Source of the DNA: Actinotalea endophytica
GTDB taxonomy: Bacteria; Actinomycetota; Actinomycetes; Actinomycetales; Cellulomonadaceae
DNA length: 64,000 nt
Direction of reading: 5' to 3'
Assembly (NCBI RefSeq): GCF_025717005.1
Contig: NZ_JAOVZU010000009.1
Location: 1-64,000 of the forward strand
The notes under the pieces were generated by a model. The model saw nothing but the letters and a program-made list of their open reading frames with translations. It was not told the origin of the DNA and did no database searches. Numbering within the stretch: the first letter of the stretch is position 1; each line of letters opens with the position of its first letter. This document shows, one piece after another, positions 48,253 through 57,559 of this stretch. Both the position numbers and the translations under genes were made by a program.

Positions 48253-48282
48253 GCCCGGGGCCGGTGCACGCCGGCCCCGGGC
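48253..48282 (+). terminator. Intercistronic hairpin after the binding-protein gene
   Basis: GCCCGGGGCCGG (48253-48264) and CCGGCCCCGGGC (48271-48282) form a perfect 12-bp stem with a 6-nt loop. Such hairpins after binding-protein genes commonly stabilise the upstream mRNA or terminate part of transcription, giving more binding protein than downstream enzyme. Confidence 0.65.
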
Positions 48283-48359
48283 GGGTCCGAGGATGGTGCC
48301 CCCGGAGCGACGGCACGCGGCCGCCGCGCTCCGGCCGATCCACGACCTGAGGAGGTCCC

Positions 48360-49919
48360 GTGCCGACCACGGACGAGCTCGAGCTGCCCCTGGCCCCCGG
48401 TGAGCTGTGGTGGGGCGGTGCGGTCGCCGACGGCGCCGCCATGCCGTTCGGCCGGGCACCGCACCACCGCGACCTCGCCCGCAACGCGGGCTTCGCCGAC
48501 GCCGAGCACGACGGGGCGAACCAGAGTGCGCCGCTGCTGGTCTCCAGCCACGGCCGCTACGTGTGGTCCGAGAACCCGTTCGCCTTCACGTTCGCGGACG
48601 GGTCGCTGACGGTGTCCGGGGACGACGTGACGGTCGGCAGCGGAGGGGCGACGCTGCGGGACGCCTTCACGACGGCGTCACGGCAGCACTTCCCCGCGAG
48701 CGGTACGACCCCCGACGAACGGATGTTCTCCGCGCCGCAGTACAACACCTGGATGGAGAACCCGTTCCTGCCCACGCAGGAGGGGGTGCTCGACTACGTC
48801 TCGCGGATCCTCGGCCAGGGGCTCCCGCCCGGCGTCGTGATGATCGACGACCGCTGGTCGCAGGACTACGGGGCCTGGCGGTTCGACGAGGGACGGTTCC
48901 CGGACCCGGCAGCCATGGTCGCGACCCTGCACGAGTGGGGGTGCCCCGTGATGCTGTGGGTCGTCCCGTACGTCAGCCCCGACTCGGCGGAGTTCCGCGA
49001 GCTCGAGGGCCGAGGGCTGCTGCTGCGGCGTCCGGACGGCGAGCCGGTGGTGCGCCGCTGGTGGAACGGCTACTCGGCGATGCTCGACCTGTCCCACCCG
49101 GACGCGCTGGGCTGGCTGCGCGAGCAGTGGGCACCGCTGACCGCGATCGGCGTCGACGGTTTCAAGCTCGACGGCGCGGACCTGCGCTACTACGCCGACG
49201 ACGACGTCGCGCACGACGCGCCGCGCCCCAGGACCGACCTGTGCGAGGCATGGGCGGCGCTCGGCAGCGAGTACGCGTTCAACGAGATGCGCGCATGCTG
49301 GAAGCTCGGTGGCCGGCCCCTGGCGCAACGCCTGCACGACAAGCCCTCGTCGTGGGGGAGCGACGGCCTCGGGTCGCTCATCCCCGAGCTCGTCGCCCAG
49401 GGGCTCATCGGGCACCCCTACACCTGCCCGGACATGATCGGTGGCGGGCTGATGACCGGGGTGACCACGCCGGAGACCGTCGACCAGGAGCTCTACGTCC
49501 GCTACGCCCAGGTCGCGGCGCTCGCGCCGATGATGCAGTTCTCGCTGTCCCCGGCCCGCGTCCTGGACGCCGAGCACCGCGCGGCCGTCGCGAGCGCGGT
49601 CGCCGTGCGTGACGCGCACCTGCCGGTGATCCTCGACCTGGTGCGCTCGGCCTCGCGCACCGGCGAGCCCGTGCTGCGCGCTCTCGCGTACCACCACCCC
49701 GGTTTCGAGCACGTCGCCGACGAGTTCCTGCTCGGCGAGGACGTCCTGGTCGCCCCCGTGCTGGAGCCCGGCGCGACGAGTCGGCCGGTCATCCTCCCGC
49801 CCGGTACGTGGCTGGACGCCGCCGGCGCACCGCACACCGGGCCCGGCGAGGTCCTCCTCGAGGTCGACCTGCACACCCTCCCCGTGTTCCGGCGGCTGCC
49901 GGACGATACCCAAGAGTGA
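48360..49919 (+). CDS. Glycoside hydrolase family 31 enzyme
   Basis: 519 residues, no signal peptide, so probably cytoplasmic. FSAPQYNTWMENP and VVMIDDRWSQDYG mark the start of the catalytic barrel; the nucleophile is Asp in GVDGFKLDGAD. The QYNTW pattern is closer to MYORG/YicI-like members, some of them alpha-galactosidases, than to starch-type alpha-glucosidases. GGAGG precedes the GTG. It comes directly before a GH36 alpha-galactosidase-like gene (1 bp gap). Confidence 0.85.
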   Translation: MPTTDELELPLAPGELWWGGAVADGAAMPFGRAPHHRDLARNAGFADAEHDGANQSAPLLVSSHGRYVWSENPFAFTFADGSLTVSGDDVTVGSGGATLRDAFTTASRQHFPASGTTPDERMFSAPQYNTWMENPFLPTQEGVLDYVSRILGQGLPPGVVMIDDRWSQDYGAWRFDEGRFPDPAAMVATLHEWGCPVMLWVVPYVSPDSAEFRELEGRGLLLRRPDGEPVVRRWWNGYSAMLDLSHPDALGWLREQWAPLTAIGVDGFKLDGADLRYYADDDVAHDAPRPRTDLCEAWAALGSEYAFNEMRACWKLGGRPLAQRLHDKPSSWGSDGLGSLIPELVAQGLIGHPYTCPDMIGGGLMTGVTTPETVDQELYVRYAQVAALAPMMQFSLSPARVLDAEHRAAVASAVAVRDAHLPVILDLVRSASRTGEPVLRALAYHHPGFEHVADEFLLGEDVLVAPVLEPGATSRPVILPPGTWLDAAGAPHTGPGEVLLEVDLHTLPVFRRLPDDTQE

Positions 49920-49920
49920 G

Positions 49921-52068
49921 ATGACGATGGCCGAGAAGACCCTGCACCTGCGCCGCGGTGGGACGAGCGTCGTGCTCGAGCTCGGCGACCACGAGCTGCC
50001 CTGCGTCGTGCACTGGGGCCCGGACCTGGGCGAGGTCGGCCAGGCCGACCTGCGCGGTCTGCTGCACGCGTCGCGCCCGCCGTACGTCGACTCGCAGCTC
50101 ACCGCGCCGCCGCGGGTCTCGCTGCTGCCGATGCACTCGGCCGGCTGGCTCGGGCGCCCCGGGCTGCTCGGGTCGCGGGACGGGCGGGACTGGTCGGTGG
50201 CGTTCGACTCGGTGCGGCACGAGGTGGTCGACGGCGCGGACTCGGCGCAGGTCGCGCGCCTGGTCAGCGTCGGCACCGACCCGGCCGGCGGACTCGAGGT
50301 CCGGACCGAGCTCGAGCTGCACCCGTCGGGGCTGCTTCGGGTACGCGCCGCGGTGCGCAACGTCGGCGACCCCGACTACGCCGTCCAGCTCGTCCAGCCC
50401 GCGCTGCCGGTCCCGGCCGACGCGGCCGAGCTGCTCGACATGGCCGGACGCTGGGGCCGGGAGCGCACGCCGCAGCGTCGGCCGTTCGACCAGGGCACCT
50501 GGTTGCGCGAGGCCTGGGGTGGGCGGCCCGGCCTCGACAGCGCCACGTTCCTCGCCGCCGGCGAGCACGGCTTCGGGTTCCGGTCGGGCCGGGTCTGGGG
50601 CGTGCACCTGGCCTGGTCCGGCAACCAGGTGGTGGCGGCCGAGCGCACCTCCACCGGGTGGCGGGTGCTGGGCGGCGGCGAGCTGCTGCTGCCGGGCGAG
50701 ATGCTGCTCGCGACCGGCGAGGAGTACGTCTCGCCCTGGCTGACCGCGTCGTGGGGCGAGGGCCTCGACGAGCTGTCCGCGCGCTACCACCGATTCCTGC
50801 GGGCACGCCCCGAGCACCCCGGGCGCCCCCGACCGGTGCTGCTGAACGTCTGGGAGGCGGTGTACTTCGACCATGACCTGCCGCGGCTCCTGGACCTCGC
50901 CGACCGGGCCGCCGCGCTCGGCGTGGAGCGGTTCGTGCTCGACGACGGCTGGTTCCTCGGACGTCGGGACGACACCCGTGGCCTGGGGGACTGGGTGGTC
51001 GACCCGGCGGTGTGGCCGGACGGCCTGGGTCCGCTGGTGGACCGGGTGCACGGACTCGGCATGGAGTTCGGCCTGTGGTTCGAGCCGGAGATGGTCAATC
51101 TCGACTCCGAGCTGGCGCGGTCCCACCCGGACTGGGTGCTCGGCACGGCGCACGGTCCCGGGCCGGCCTCACGGCACCAGCACGTCCTCGACCTGACTCG
51201 CGCGGACTCGTACGGGCACATCCTCGAGGCGATCAGCACGCTGGTCGCCCGGTACGGGATCGGCTACCTGAAGTGGGACCACAACCGGCCCCTGGTCGAC
51301 GCCGGGAGCGGAGCGGGCCGGGAGCCGGCCGTGCACGCGCAGACGCTCGCCGTCTACCGGATGATGGCCGAGCTCAAGTCGCGCCACCCCGGCCTGGAGA
51401 TCGAGTCCTGCGCGAGCGGCGGCGGACGCATCGACCTGGGCGTCATGGCGCTGGCCGACCGGGTCTGGGTCAGCGACTGCATCGACGCGCACGAGCGGCA
51501 CCGCCTGGTCCGGTGGACCGGGCTCACCCTGCCTCCCGAGCTCATGGGCACCCACGTCGGGTCCGGCGCGGACCACACGACCGGCCGGATGCTCGGCCTG
51601 GACTTCCGTGCCGGGACGGCCGTCTGGGGCCACATGGGCATCGAGTGGGACCTCGCGCGGGCGTCGGACTCCGACCTGGAGGCCCTGCGGGCCTGGGTCG
51701 CGTTCCACAAGAGCGTGCGTGGCCTGCTGCACACCGGTGACGTGGTCCGCGCCGACCTGCCGGACCCTGCGCTGCAGCTCGACGGCGTCGTCGCCGCGGA
51801 CCGGTCCGACGCCCTGTTCCGGCTGTCGGCGCTCGACCACGACCTGACCTGGCCCTTGGGCCGGGTCAGGCTCCCCGGCCTGGACCCGGACCGCGCCTAC
51901 CGCGTCACCGCCGCCGCACCCGGCGACCTGCCGGCTCGTCGCTCCGGGGCGCCACCCTGGGCGGCCGAGGGCGTCGTGCTGCCCGGCCGGGTGCTCGCCG
52001 AGGTCGGCGTCCAGGCGCCGTCGCTGAGGCCCGACGAGCTGGTGCTGCTGCGCGTGACGGCGGTCTGA
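49921..52068 (+). CDS. Alpha-galactosidase, glycoside hydrolase family 36
   Basis: 715 residues, normal for GH36, no signal peptide. N-terminal beta-supersandwich, then the barrel with FVLDDGWFLGRRDD, FGLWFEPEMVN, the nucleophile Asp in YLKWDHNRPL, ESCASGGGRIDLG, and the acid/base Asp in WVSDCIDAHERH. These are the classical GH36 motifs. Start at ATG 49921, or ATG 49927, right after the GH31 stop. It should remove alpha-galactosyl residues from imported melibiose or raffinose-type sugars, or related plant oligosaccharides. Confidence 0.92.
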   Translation: MTMAEKTLHLRRGGTSVVLELGDHELPCVVHWGPDLGEVGQADLRGLLHASRPPYVDSQLTAPPRVSLLPMHSAGWLGRPGLLGSRDGRDWSVAFDSVRHEVVDGADSAQVARLVSVGTDPAGGLEVRTELELHPSGLLRVRAAVRNVGDPDYAVQLVQPALPVPADAAELLDMAGRWGRERTPQRRPFDQGTWLREAWGGRPGLDSATFLAAGEHGFGFRSGRVWGVHLAWSGNQVVAAERTSTGWRVLGGGELLLPGEMLLATGEEYVSPWLTASWGEGLDELSARYHRFLRARPEHPGRPRPVLLNVWEAVYFDHDLPRLLDLADRAAALGVERFVLDDGWFLGRRDDTRGLGDWVVDPAVWPDGLGPLVDRVHGLGMEFGLWFEPEMVNLDSELARSHPDWVLGTAHGPGPASRHQHVLDLTRADSYGHILEAISTLVARYGIGYLKWDHNRPLVDAGSGAGREPAVHAQTLAVYRMMAELKSRHPGLEIESCASGGGRIDLGVMALADRVWVSDCIDAHERHRLVRWTGLTLPPELMGTHVGSGADHTTGRMLGLDFRAGTAVWGHMGIEWDLARASDSDLEALRAWVAFHKSVRGLLHTGDVVRADLPDPALQLDGVVAADRSDALFRLSALDHDLTWPLGRVRLPGLDPDRAYRVTAAAPGDLPARRSGAPPWAAEGVVLPGRVLAEVGVQAPSLRPDELVLLRVTAV

Positions 52069-52275
52069 CGGCGCGGCCCGCGACCACCGGCGCCGCCTTC
52101 ACAGGGCTCTCACACGATCAGGACGGCTCCGGCACCGTGGTCGCCCCGGTCGCCGTCGATCCCCGCTAGCGTCCTTGATCGCAAGCGCCGGTGGGCAGGG
52201 GGCACACACGGTCCGGCATGCGGTCGATCATGCGCGCCTCCTCGAGGACCGGTGTCCATCGACCCGGGAGGACCC

Positions 52276-53898
52276 GTGGGACATCTCAGACGCATGCTCG
52301 TCACCGCTCTGGCCGTAGCGCTGGGGGCCGTCGGCCTCGTGACGGCGCCGGCCGCCGTCGCGGCACCGGACAGGCTGCCGCTGACCGTGACCAACGACTC
52401 CGGCCGCGGCGAGGCCGTCTACCTGTACGTGCTCGGCACCGACCTCGCCTCGGGACGGCTCGGCTGGGTCGACGCCGCGGGCACCTTCACCGCGTGGCCG
52501 GCCGGGAGCCTGCCGCCCTCTCCGGCACCCGACGTCGCGATCGCCGGACCGGGCCAGGGCGGCTCGACGACCGTCCACATCCCGCGCGGCTTCTCCGGCC
52601 GCGTGTACTTCTCGTTCGGCGAGAAGCTGCCGTTCTCGCTGACGCCGGACGGCCTGGTGCAGCCCGCCCCGTGGGTTGCCGACGACCCGAGCCACGACAT
52701 CCTCTTCGACTGGAGCGAGCTCACCTACGACGCGTCCGGTCTGTGGTTCAACAGCTCCCAGGTGGACATGTTCGCGGTGCCCCACGAGGTCGGCGTCACC
52801 GCGCCGGACGGCACCACCCGGACGATCGGGGCGTTGGTCGCGGGCGGTCGCGACCAGGTGATCGACGCGATGCGCGCCAACCCCGCTTGGGCGAACACCG
52901 TGGTCACGCGTGACGACGGCACCGTGCTGCGCGTGCTGGCGCCGGGCAAGGCCGCCGCGGCCGGGCTGCTCGCCGACGGCTACCTCGACGGCTACATCTC
53001 CTGGGCCTGGCAGCAGTACGTCGGGCGGGACCTGACGATCGCGCCGTTCACGGACAGTCCGGGCGTGCGGTTCTATGGCCGGACCATCGGTGACGTCATG
53101 CGGTTCACGAACACCTCCGGCACGGTCGTCGCGACGTTCACCAAGCCCAGCAGCGCCGACGTGTGGGGGTGCGACGGCAACCTGTTCGCGCCGAACGACG
53201 CGGTCGTCGGGCCGATCGCCCGGACGCTGTGCGCAGCGCTCAACCGCGGCACGCTCGGCACGCTAGACGTCCAGCCCACGTCGGACACGAACGCGTTCTA
53301 CCGGTCGAGCCCGACCAACGAGTACGCCGCCGCCGTGCACGCCGCCATGGCCGACGGGCGCGCCTATGCGTTCGCGTTCGACGACGTCGGCGGGTTCGAG
53401 TCGCTCGTGCACGAGGCCGACCCGAGCGCGGCCTCGATCCGGCTCGGGTCGTTCACCGGCGGCTCCGACGGCGGCTCGGACGACGGCTCGGACGACGGCG
53501 GGTCCGTGGACGGCTCGACGGTGAGCATCGTCAGCGACTGGAACGGCAAGTGCGTCGACGTGCCGGCGGGCAACTTCGCCGACGGGCAGCGGATCCACGT
53601 GTGGACCTGCGACGGCTCGGCGAACCAGGACTGGACGTTCGTCGACGGGACCATCCGGACCCAGGCGGACATGTGCCTCGACGTCGCCTGGGGCTCGACG
53701 GCGAACGGCGCAGCAGTTCAGATCGCGACCTGCAGCGGCAACCCGGCGCAGCAGTTCGTCCTCAGCGACGCCGGCGACCTGGTGAACCCGCAGGCGAACA
53801 AGTGCGTCGACCTCGCCGACTGGAACCCGGCCGACGGCGCCGTGCTGCAGCTGTGGGAGTGCGCGGGCACCGCCAACCAGAAGTGGCACCTCGGCTGA
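52276..53898 (+). CDS. Secreted GH64 beta-1,3-glucanase with ricin-type (CBM13) domain
   Basis: 540 residues. Sec signal peptide (hydrophobic core LVTALAVALGAVGLVTAPAA, cut near AVAA-P). The GH64 catalytic region covers about residues 35-395 (PLTVTNDSGRGEAVYLYV start, GRVYFSFGEKLPF, WFNSSQVDMFAVP), the thaumatin-like fold that releases oligosaccharides from 1,3-beta-glucan. A Ser/Gly/Asp linker (DGGSDDGSDDGG) leads to a C-terminal lectin domain with QxW motifs (SANQDW, NPAQQF, TANQKW). GGGAGGA 3 nt before GTG 52276 decides the start. TAGCGT at 52177 may be its -10. Confidence 0.88.
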   Translation: MGHLRRMLVTALAVALGAVGLVTAPAAVAAPDRLPLTVTNDSGRGEAVYLYVLGTDLASGRLGWVDAAGTFTAWPAGSLPPSPAPDVAIAGPGQGGSTTVHIPRGFSGRVYFSFGEKLPFSLTPDGLVQPAPWVADDPSHDILFDWSELTYDASGLWFNSSQVDMFAVPHEVGVTAPDGTTRTIGALVAGGRDQVIDAMRANPAWANTVVTRDDGTVLRVLAPGKAAAAGLLADGYLDGYISWAWQQYVGRDLTIAPFTDSPGVRFYGRTIGDVMRFTNTSGTVVATFTKPSSADVWGCDGNLFAPNDAVVGPIARTLCAALNRGTLGTLDVQPTSDTNAFYRSSPTNEYAAAVHAAMADGRAYAFAFDDVGGFESLVHEADPSAASIRLGSFTGGSDGGSDDGSDDGGSVDGSTVSIVSDWNGKCVDVPAGNFADGQRIHVWTCDGSANQDWTFVDGTIRTQADMCLDVAWGSTANGAAVQIATCSGNPAQQFVLSDAGDLVNPQANKCVDLADWNPADGAVLQLWECAGTANQKWHLG

Positions 53899-53917
53899 TC
53901 TGTCGATCATGAGAAGC

Positions 53918-53951
53918 CTCGGGCCCCGCGGTCGTGACCGCGGGGCCCGAG
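53918..53951. terminator. Strong bidirectional terminator
   Basis: CTCGGGCCCCGCGGTC (53918-53933), 2-nt loop, and its perfect complement GACCGCGGGGCCCGAG (53936-53951) lie between the convergent GH64 and GH16 genes. The 16-bp stem serves both directions. Confidence 0.85.
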
Positions 53952-53990
53952 ATGTTGTCAGGCGTGGATCTCGCCCGGATCCTTCTCTCG

Positions 53991-55382
53991 CTAGAGGGCG
54001 CCGCCCGGCAGTGACCACTTCTGCGCGTTCGTGCCGTTGCAGTCCCACAGCTGGATGCGTGCGCCGTTCGCGGTCGACGAGCCCGGGTCGTCGATGCAGC
54101 GCCCGGACGCGGGGTTGCGGTACCCGCCGTTGTACGGCTCCCACACCTGGTTGGGCTGGCCGGGGTTGCAGTCCCAGATCTGCAGCGGCGTCCGGTTGGC
54201 GGTGCCCCACTCGGTGGCGTCGAGGCACTTGCCCATGGCGCGCAGGGAGTTGTCGACCAGGGTCCACTTCTGGGCGACCGTTCCGTTGCAGTCCCACAGC
54301 TGCACCGCGGTGCCGTTGGCGCTGTCGGCGCCGGCCACGTCGAGGCACTTGTTCGCGATGCCCGAGAGGACCGGGCCGGTGCCGGTGGTGGGGGTGCTCC
54401 CGGGCGTCTTGGTCGCGACCGTCACGTAGTCGACCAGCATCGGCCTCCCGGACACGGTCGACGCGTACGGGCCGCCACCGAACGCGTCGGGGAACCCGCC
54501 CCCGACGGCGACGTTGAGGATGATGAAGAAGCCGTGGTGCACGGCGTTGTCCCACGTGGTCGCGTCGACCTGGTCGGCGCTCACGGTGAAGAAGTTCGTG
54601 CCGTCGCGGTAGTAGCGGATCTGCTCCGGGCTCACGCTCCGGTCGACCTCCACCCCGTAGGTGTGGAAGCTCGTGCCGCAGGTCGCGCAGGTCCGCTCAC
54701 CGGAGGTGAGGCCGGTGGTCTCGTTGCACGGTCCGCCGGGGTTGGTCCCGCAGTGCAGGGCGGCGAAGTGGCTGCTGCGCCCGTTGATGTTCTCGAGGAT
54801 GTCGATCTCGCCGAGCGAGGGCCAGCCGGCCGCTCCGGTGCCGCGGGCCGAGGCCCCCAGCATCCAGAACGCCGGCCAGTACCCCGCGCCGTCGGCGGTG
54901 GTGACGTCCGGCTGCTTGATCGAGGCCTCGACCCGCAGCACCCCCCCTGCGGGTGCCGCGAAGCTCGTGTCCTGCGTCTCGATGCGGCCGGACGTCCACC
55001 CGCCGGCGGCGTCCCGGATCGGCTTGATCGCCAGGTGCCCGCTCCCGTCCTGGTAGACGTTCGCGGTGCTGTCCGTCATGTACTCGATCTCACCGGTGCC
55101 CCAGTTCCACGCGCCGCCGTCATAGCCGTGGCCGATGTCGTACAGCCACTGGGAGCGGTCGAGGCCCGAGCCCGCCGCGCCGCCGAAGTCGTCGCTCCAC
55201 ACGGTCGTGAAGCCGCTCGGCGGCGTCGGGACGGCGGCGGGGACGGCCCGTGGCGCGGTCGGCGCTTCCGGGACCGCGGCCTGGGCCGCGGTGCCCGCGC
55301 CGAGCGTCGCGATCGTGACCGCCGCGAGCGTGGCCACGACCGCGCTCGTGCGTCTCGGTCGGGAACGGGAGCTGAGGTGCAT
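53991..55382 (-). CDS. Secreted GH16 beta-glucanase with ricin-type (CBM13) domain
   Basis: 463 residues. Twin-arginine-like basic start (SRSRPRRTSAVVATLAAVTI) and a cleavable signal ending near AQAA. GH16 domain (about 55-305) has the catalytic signature GEIDILEN (nucleophile and acid/base Glu), WPAFWML and HTYGVEV. This form is typical of laminarinase-like endo-1,3-beta-glucanases. C-terminal lectin domain has three QLWDCNG/QIWDCN repeats with W motifs. ATG 55382 is chosen at the signal peptide; a longer reading upstream lacks support. Shine-Dalgarno is weak. Confidence 0.9.
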   Translation of the reverse strand: MHLSSRSRPRRTSAVVATLAAVTIATLGAGTAAQAAVPEAPTAPRAVPAAVPTPPSGFTTVWSDDFGGAAGSGLDRSQWLYDIGHGYDGGAWNWGTGEIEYMTDSTANVYQDGSGHLAIKPIRDAAGGWTSGRIETQDTSFAAPAGGVLRVEASIKQPDVTTADGAGYWPAFWMLGASARGTGAAGWPSLGEIDILENINGRSSHFAALHCGTNPGGPCNETTGLTSGERTCATCGTSFHTYGVEVDRSVSPEQIRYYRDGTNFFTVSADQVDATTWDNAVHHGFFIILNVAVGGGFPDAFGGGPYASTVSGRPMLVDYVTVATKTPGSTPTTGTGPVLSGIANKCLDVAGADSANGTAVQLWDCNGTVAQKWTLVDNSLRAMGKCLDATEWGTANRTPLQIWDCNPGQPNQVWEPYNGGYRNPASGRCIDDPGSSTANGARIQLWDCNGTNAQKWSLPGGAL

Positions 55383-55792
55383 CTGTCGGATCCGATCTTC
55401 CGGAGGAACCGGGACCGTGCAGTCCCGGTCGGCCCCACGCGACCGACGTCGGTGCGAGGGGCGCCCTGCCGCGCGTACCCCAGGGGTGCGTGCGGCGGGA
55501 CGGTCCGGTGGAGTGCCCGCGAGGCGCACCGCTACGCCGGGTTCGGCGGGCGGTGGCGCGCGGGAGGGGATCCTCCACGGTGCTGGGCGGCATCCCCGGA
55601 TCGTGGCACCGCATGATCAGGTCGCTCGGGGCATTCGGCCGGATGTGCACAGGATCTGCACAGGATGTCGGCGGGCTCCGCTGACGTCCTCGCGGTCGTC
55701 GTCGATCATGGGACGGCGGTCGGCCACGGCGCCGGCGCAGCACGATCCGGGCCCCAGGGGGAGCCCGGCGGACAAGCAGGGGGAGTACGACA
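55383..55792. promoter_or_regulatory. Divergent upstream region of GH16 and GH18 genes with phased 11-bp repeat
   Basis: 410 bp with no convincing gene. GGATGTGCACA-GGATCTGCACA-GGATG (55641-55667) is a 2.4-copy tandem repeat with an 11-bp period; TGCACAGGAT occurs exactly at 55646-55655 and 55657-55666. GTGCAC-type half-sites at helical spacing could bind a regulator on one face of the DNA, serving one or both exported enzyme genes. No clear -35/-10 pair could be fixed. Confidence 0.5.
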
Positions 55793-57469
55793 GTGGTGAG
55801 AAGAAGTAGATCGATGCTCAGTGCGCTCGCACTCGCGTTCGTGGCCATCGCCCCGGTCGCGGTGGCGACGGGGGCACAGGCCCAGGGCCCGGCGGCGACG
55901 GCGACGGTGGCGTGCACCGGTGCGCAGTGGAGCGCGACCGCGGTCTACACGGGCGGCGACGTCGTCACCCACGACGGCCACAGCTGGTCGGCCGCCTGGT
56001 GGACCCAGGGCGAGGAGCCCGGGACCACGGGCGAGTGGGGCGTCTGGCGGGACCAGGGGACCTGCTCGGGTGACCCGACGGACCCGACCGACCCGACGGA
56101 CCCGACCGATCCCGCCGCGTGCGCCGCAGCGACGTGGGACGCCGCGACCGTGTACACGGGCGGTGACCTGGTGTCCTACGAGGACCACACCTGGAAGGCG
56201 AACTGGTGGACGCTCGGCGAGGCGCCGAGCACCGGCGGCAGCGGCGTCTGGGCGGACCAGGGGACCTGTACCGGCTCCACCGATCCCACGGATCCGACTG
56301 ATCCGACGGATCCGACCGACCCCACCGACCCGACGGACCCGCCCGGCACGGGTGACGGCTCCGGCCGCGTCGTCGGCTACTTCACCGAGTGGGGCATCTA
56401 CGGGCGCAACTACCAGGTGAAGAACATCGAGACCTCGGGCTCCGCGGACCGGCTCACGCACATCGTGTACGCGTTCGGCAACGTCCAGAACGGCCGGTGC
56501 ACCATCGGCGACTCGTACGCCGACTACGACAAGGCGTTCACCGCGGACCAGAGCGTCGACGGCGTCGCGGACACCTGGGACGGCAGCCTGCGCGGCAACT
56601 TCAACCAGCTGCGCAAGCTCAAGGCCATGCACCCCGACCTGAAGGTCCTCTGGTCGTTCGGCGGGTGGACCTGGTCGGGTGGCTTCACCCAGGCCGCGGC
56701 CGACCCGCAGGCCTTCGCCGAGTCCTGCCACGACCTCGTCGAGGACCCGCGTTGGGCCGACGTGTTCGACGGGATCGACATCGACTGGGAGTACCCGAAC
56801 AGCTGTGGCAACTCGTGCGACTCGAGCGGCTACGAGGCCTACCCGAACCTGATGCGTGCGCTGCGGGAGGAGTTCGGCTCCGACCTGGTGACCTCGGCCA
56901 TCACCGCCGACGGGACCTCGGGCGGCAAGATCGATGCGGCGGACTACGCGGGCGCAGCCCAGTACGTCGACTTCTTCATGCCGATGACGTACGACTTCAA
57001 CGGAGCGTTCAACCCGACCGGTCCGACCGGGCCGCACTCGCCGCTGACGTCGTACCCGAACGAGCCGATCGCGGGCTTCAACTCGACCGCGACGATCGAC
57101 AAGCTCAGCTCGTTGGGCATCCCGTCGGACAAGCTCCTGCTGGGCATCGGGTTCTACGGCCGCGGCTGGACCGGCGTCACGCAGTCGACCGCGGGCGGCA
57201 CCGCGACGGGTGCGGCGCCCGGCACCTACGAGGCCGGGATCGAGGACTACAAGGTCCTCAAGAACGACTGCCCGCCCACGGGGACCGTCGGTGGCACCGC
57301 GTACGCCTTCTGCAACGGTGAGTGGTGGAGCTACGACACCCCCGGCACGATCGCCGGGAAGATGGCGTTCGTGAACCAGCGGGACCTCGGCGGAGCGTTC
57401 TTCTGGGAGCTCTCCGGGGACACCGCGAACGGTGAGCTGATCAGCGCGATCGGCACCGGTCTGGGCTGA
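55793..57469 (+). CDS. Secreted GH18 chitinase with two N-terminal chitin-binding domains
   Basis: 558 residues. Signal peptide (MLSALALAFVAIAPVAVATG, cut near AQA). Two family 5/12 carbohydrate-binding domains (about 40-90 and 105-158; WSAAWWTQGEEPG and WKANWWTLGEAPS with their aromatic contacts) separated and followed by Asp-Pro-Thr linkers of repeated PTD triplets. The GH18 barrel begins near residue 190 with VVGYFTEWGIYG and has the catalytic DGIDIDWEYP (DxxDxDxE, Glu as acid). GTG 55793 or 55796 start; GGGGGAG is 9-12 nt upstream. It degrades chitin outside the cell. Confidence 0.93.
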   Translation: MVRRSRSMLSALALAFVAIAPVAVATGAQAQGPAATATVACTGAQWSATAVYTGGDVVTHDGHSWSAAWWTQGEEPGTTGEWGVWRDQGTCSGDPTDPTDPTDPTDPAACAAATWDAATVYTGGDLVSYEDHTWKANWWTLGEAPSTGGSGVWADQGTCTGSTDPTDPTDPTDPTDPTDPTDPPGTGDGSGRVVGYFTEWGIYGRNYQVKNIETSGSADRLTHIVYAFGNVQNGRCTIGDSYADYDKAFTADQSVDGVADTWDGSLRGNFNQLRKLKAMHPDLKVLWSFGGWTWSGGFTQAAADPQAFAESCHDLVEDPRWADVFDGIDIDWEYPNSCGNSCDSSGYEAYPNLMRALREEFGSDLVTSAITADGTSGGKIDAADYAGAAQYVDFFMPMTYDFNGAFNPTGPTGPHSPLTSYPNEPIAGFNSTATIDKLSSLGIPSDKLLLGIGFYGRGWTGVTQSTAGGTATGAAPGTYEAGIEDYKVLKNDCPPTGTVGGTAYAFCNGEWWSYDTPGTIAGKMAFVNQRDLGGAFFWELSGDTANGELISAIGTGLG

Positions 57470-57480
57470 CCTGGTCGTCG

Positions 57481-57528
57481 GTGACGCCCCCGGTCGGGTT
57501 CCGCGAGGAGCCTGACCGGGGGCGTCAC
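57481..57528. terminator. Terminator after the chitinase gene
   Basis: GTGACGCCCCCGGTC (57481-57495) pairs perfectly with GACCGGGGGCGTCAC (57514-57528), a 15-bp stem, between the convergent chitinase and TetR genes. Confidence 0.85.
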
Positions 57529-57559
57529 CCTGCAGGGGCGTCGACCGGCGCCGCGTGCG

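Noticed and set aside
56073-56345. Repeated GACCC-GACGGA units considered as a CRISPR-like or regulatory repeat
   Set aside because: They encode the Pro-Thr-Asp linkers between the chitinase domains; the period follows codons and there are no unique spacers.
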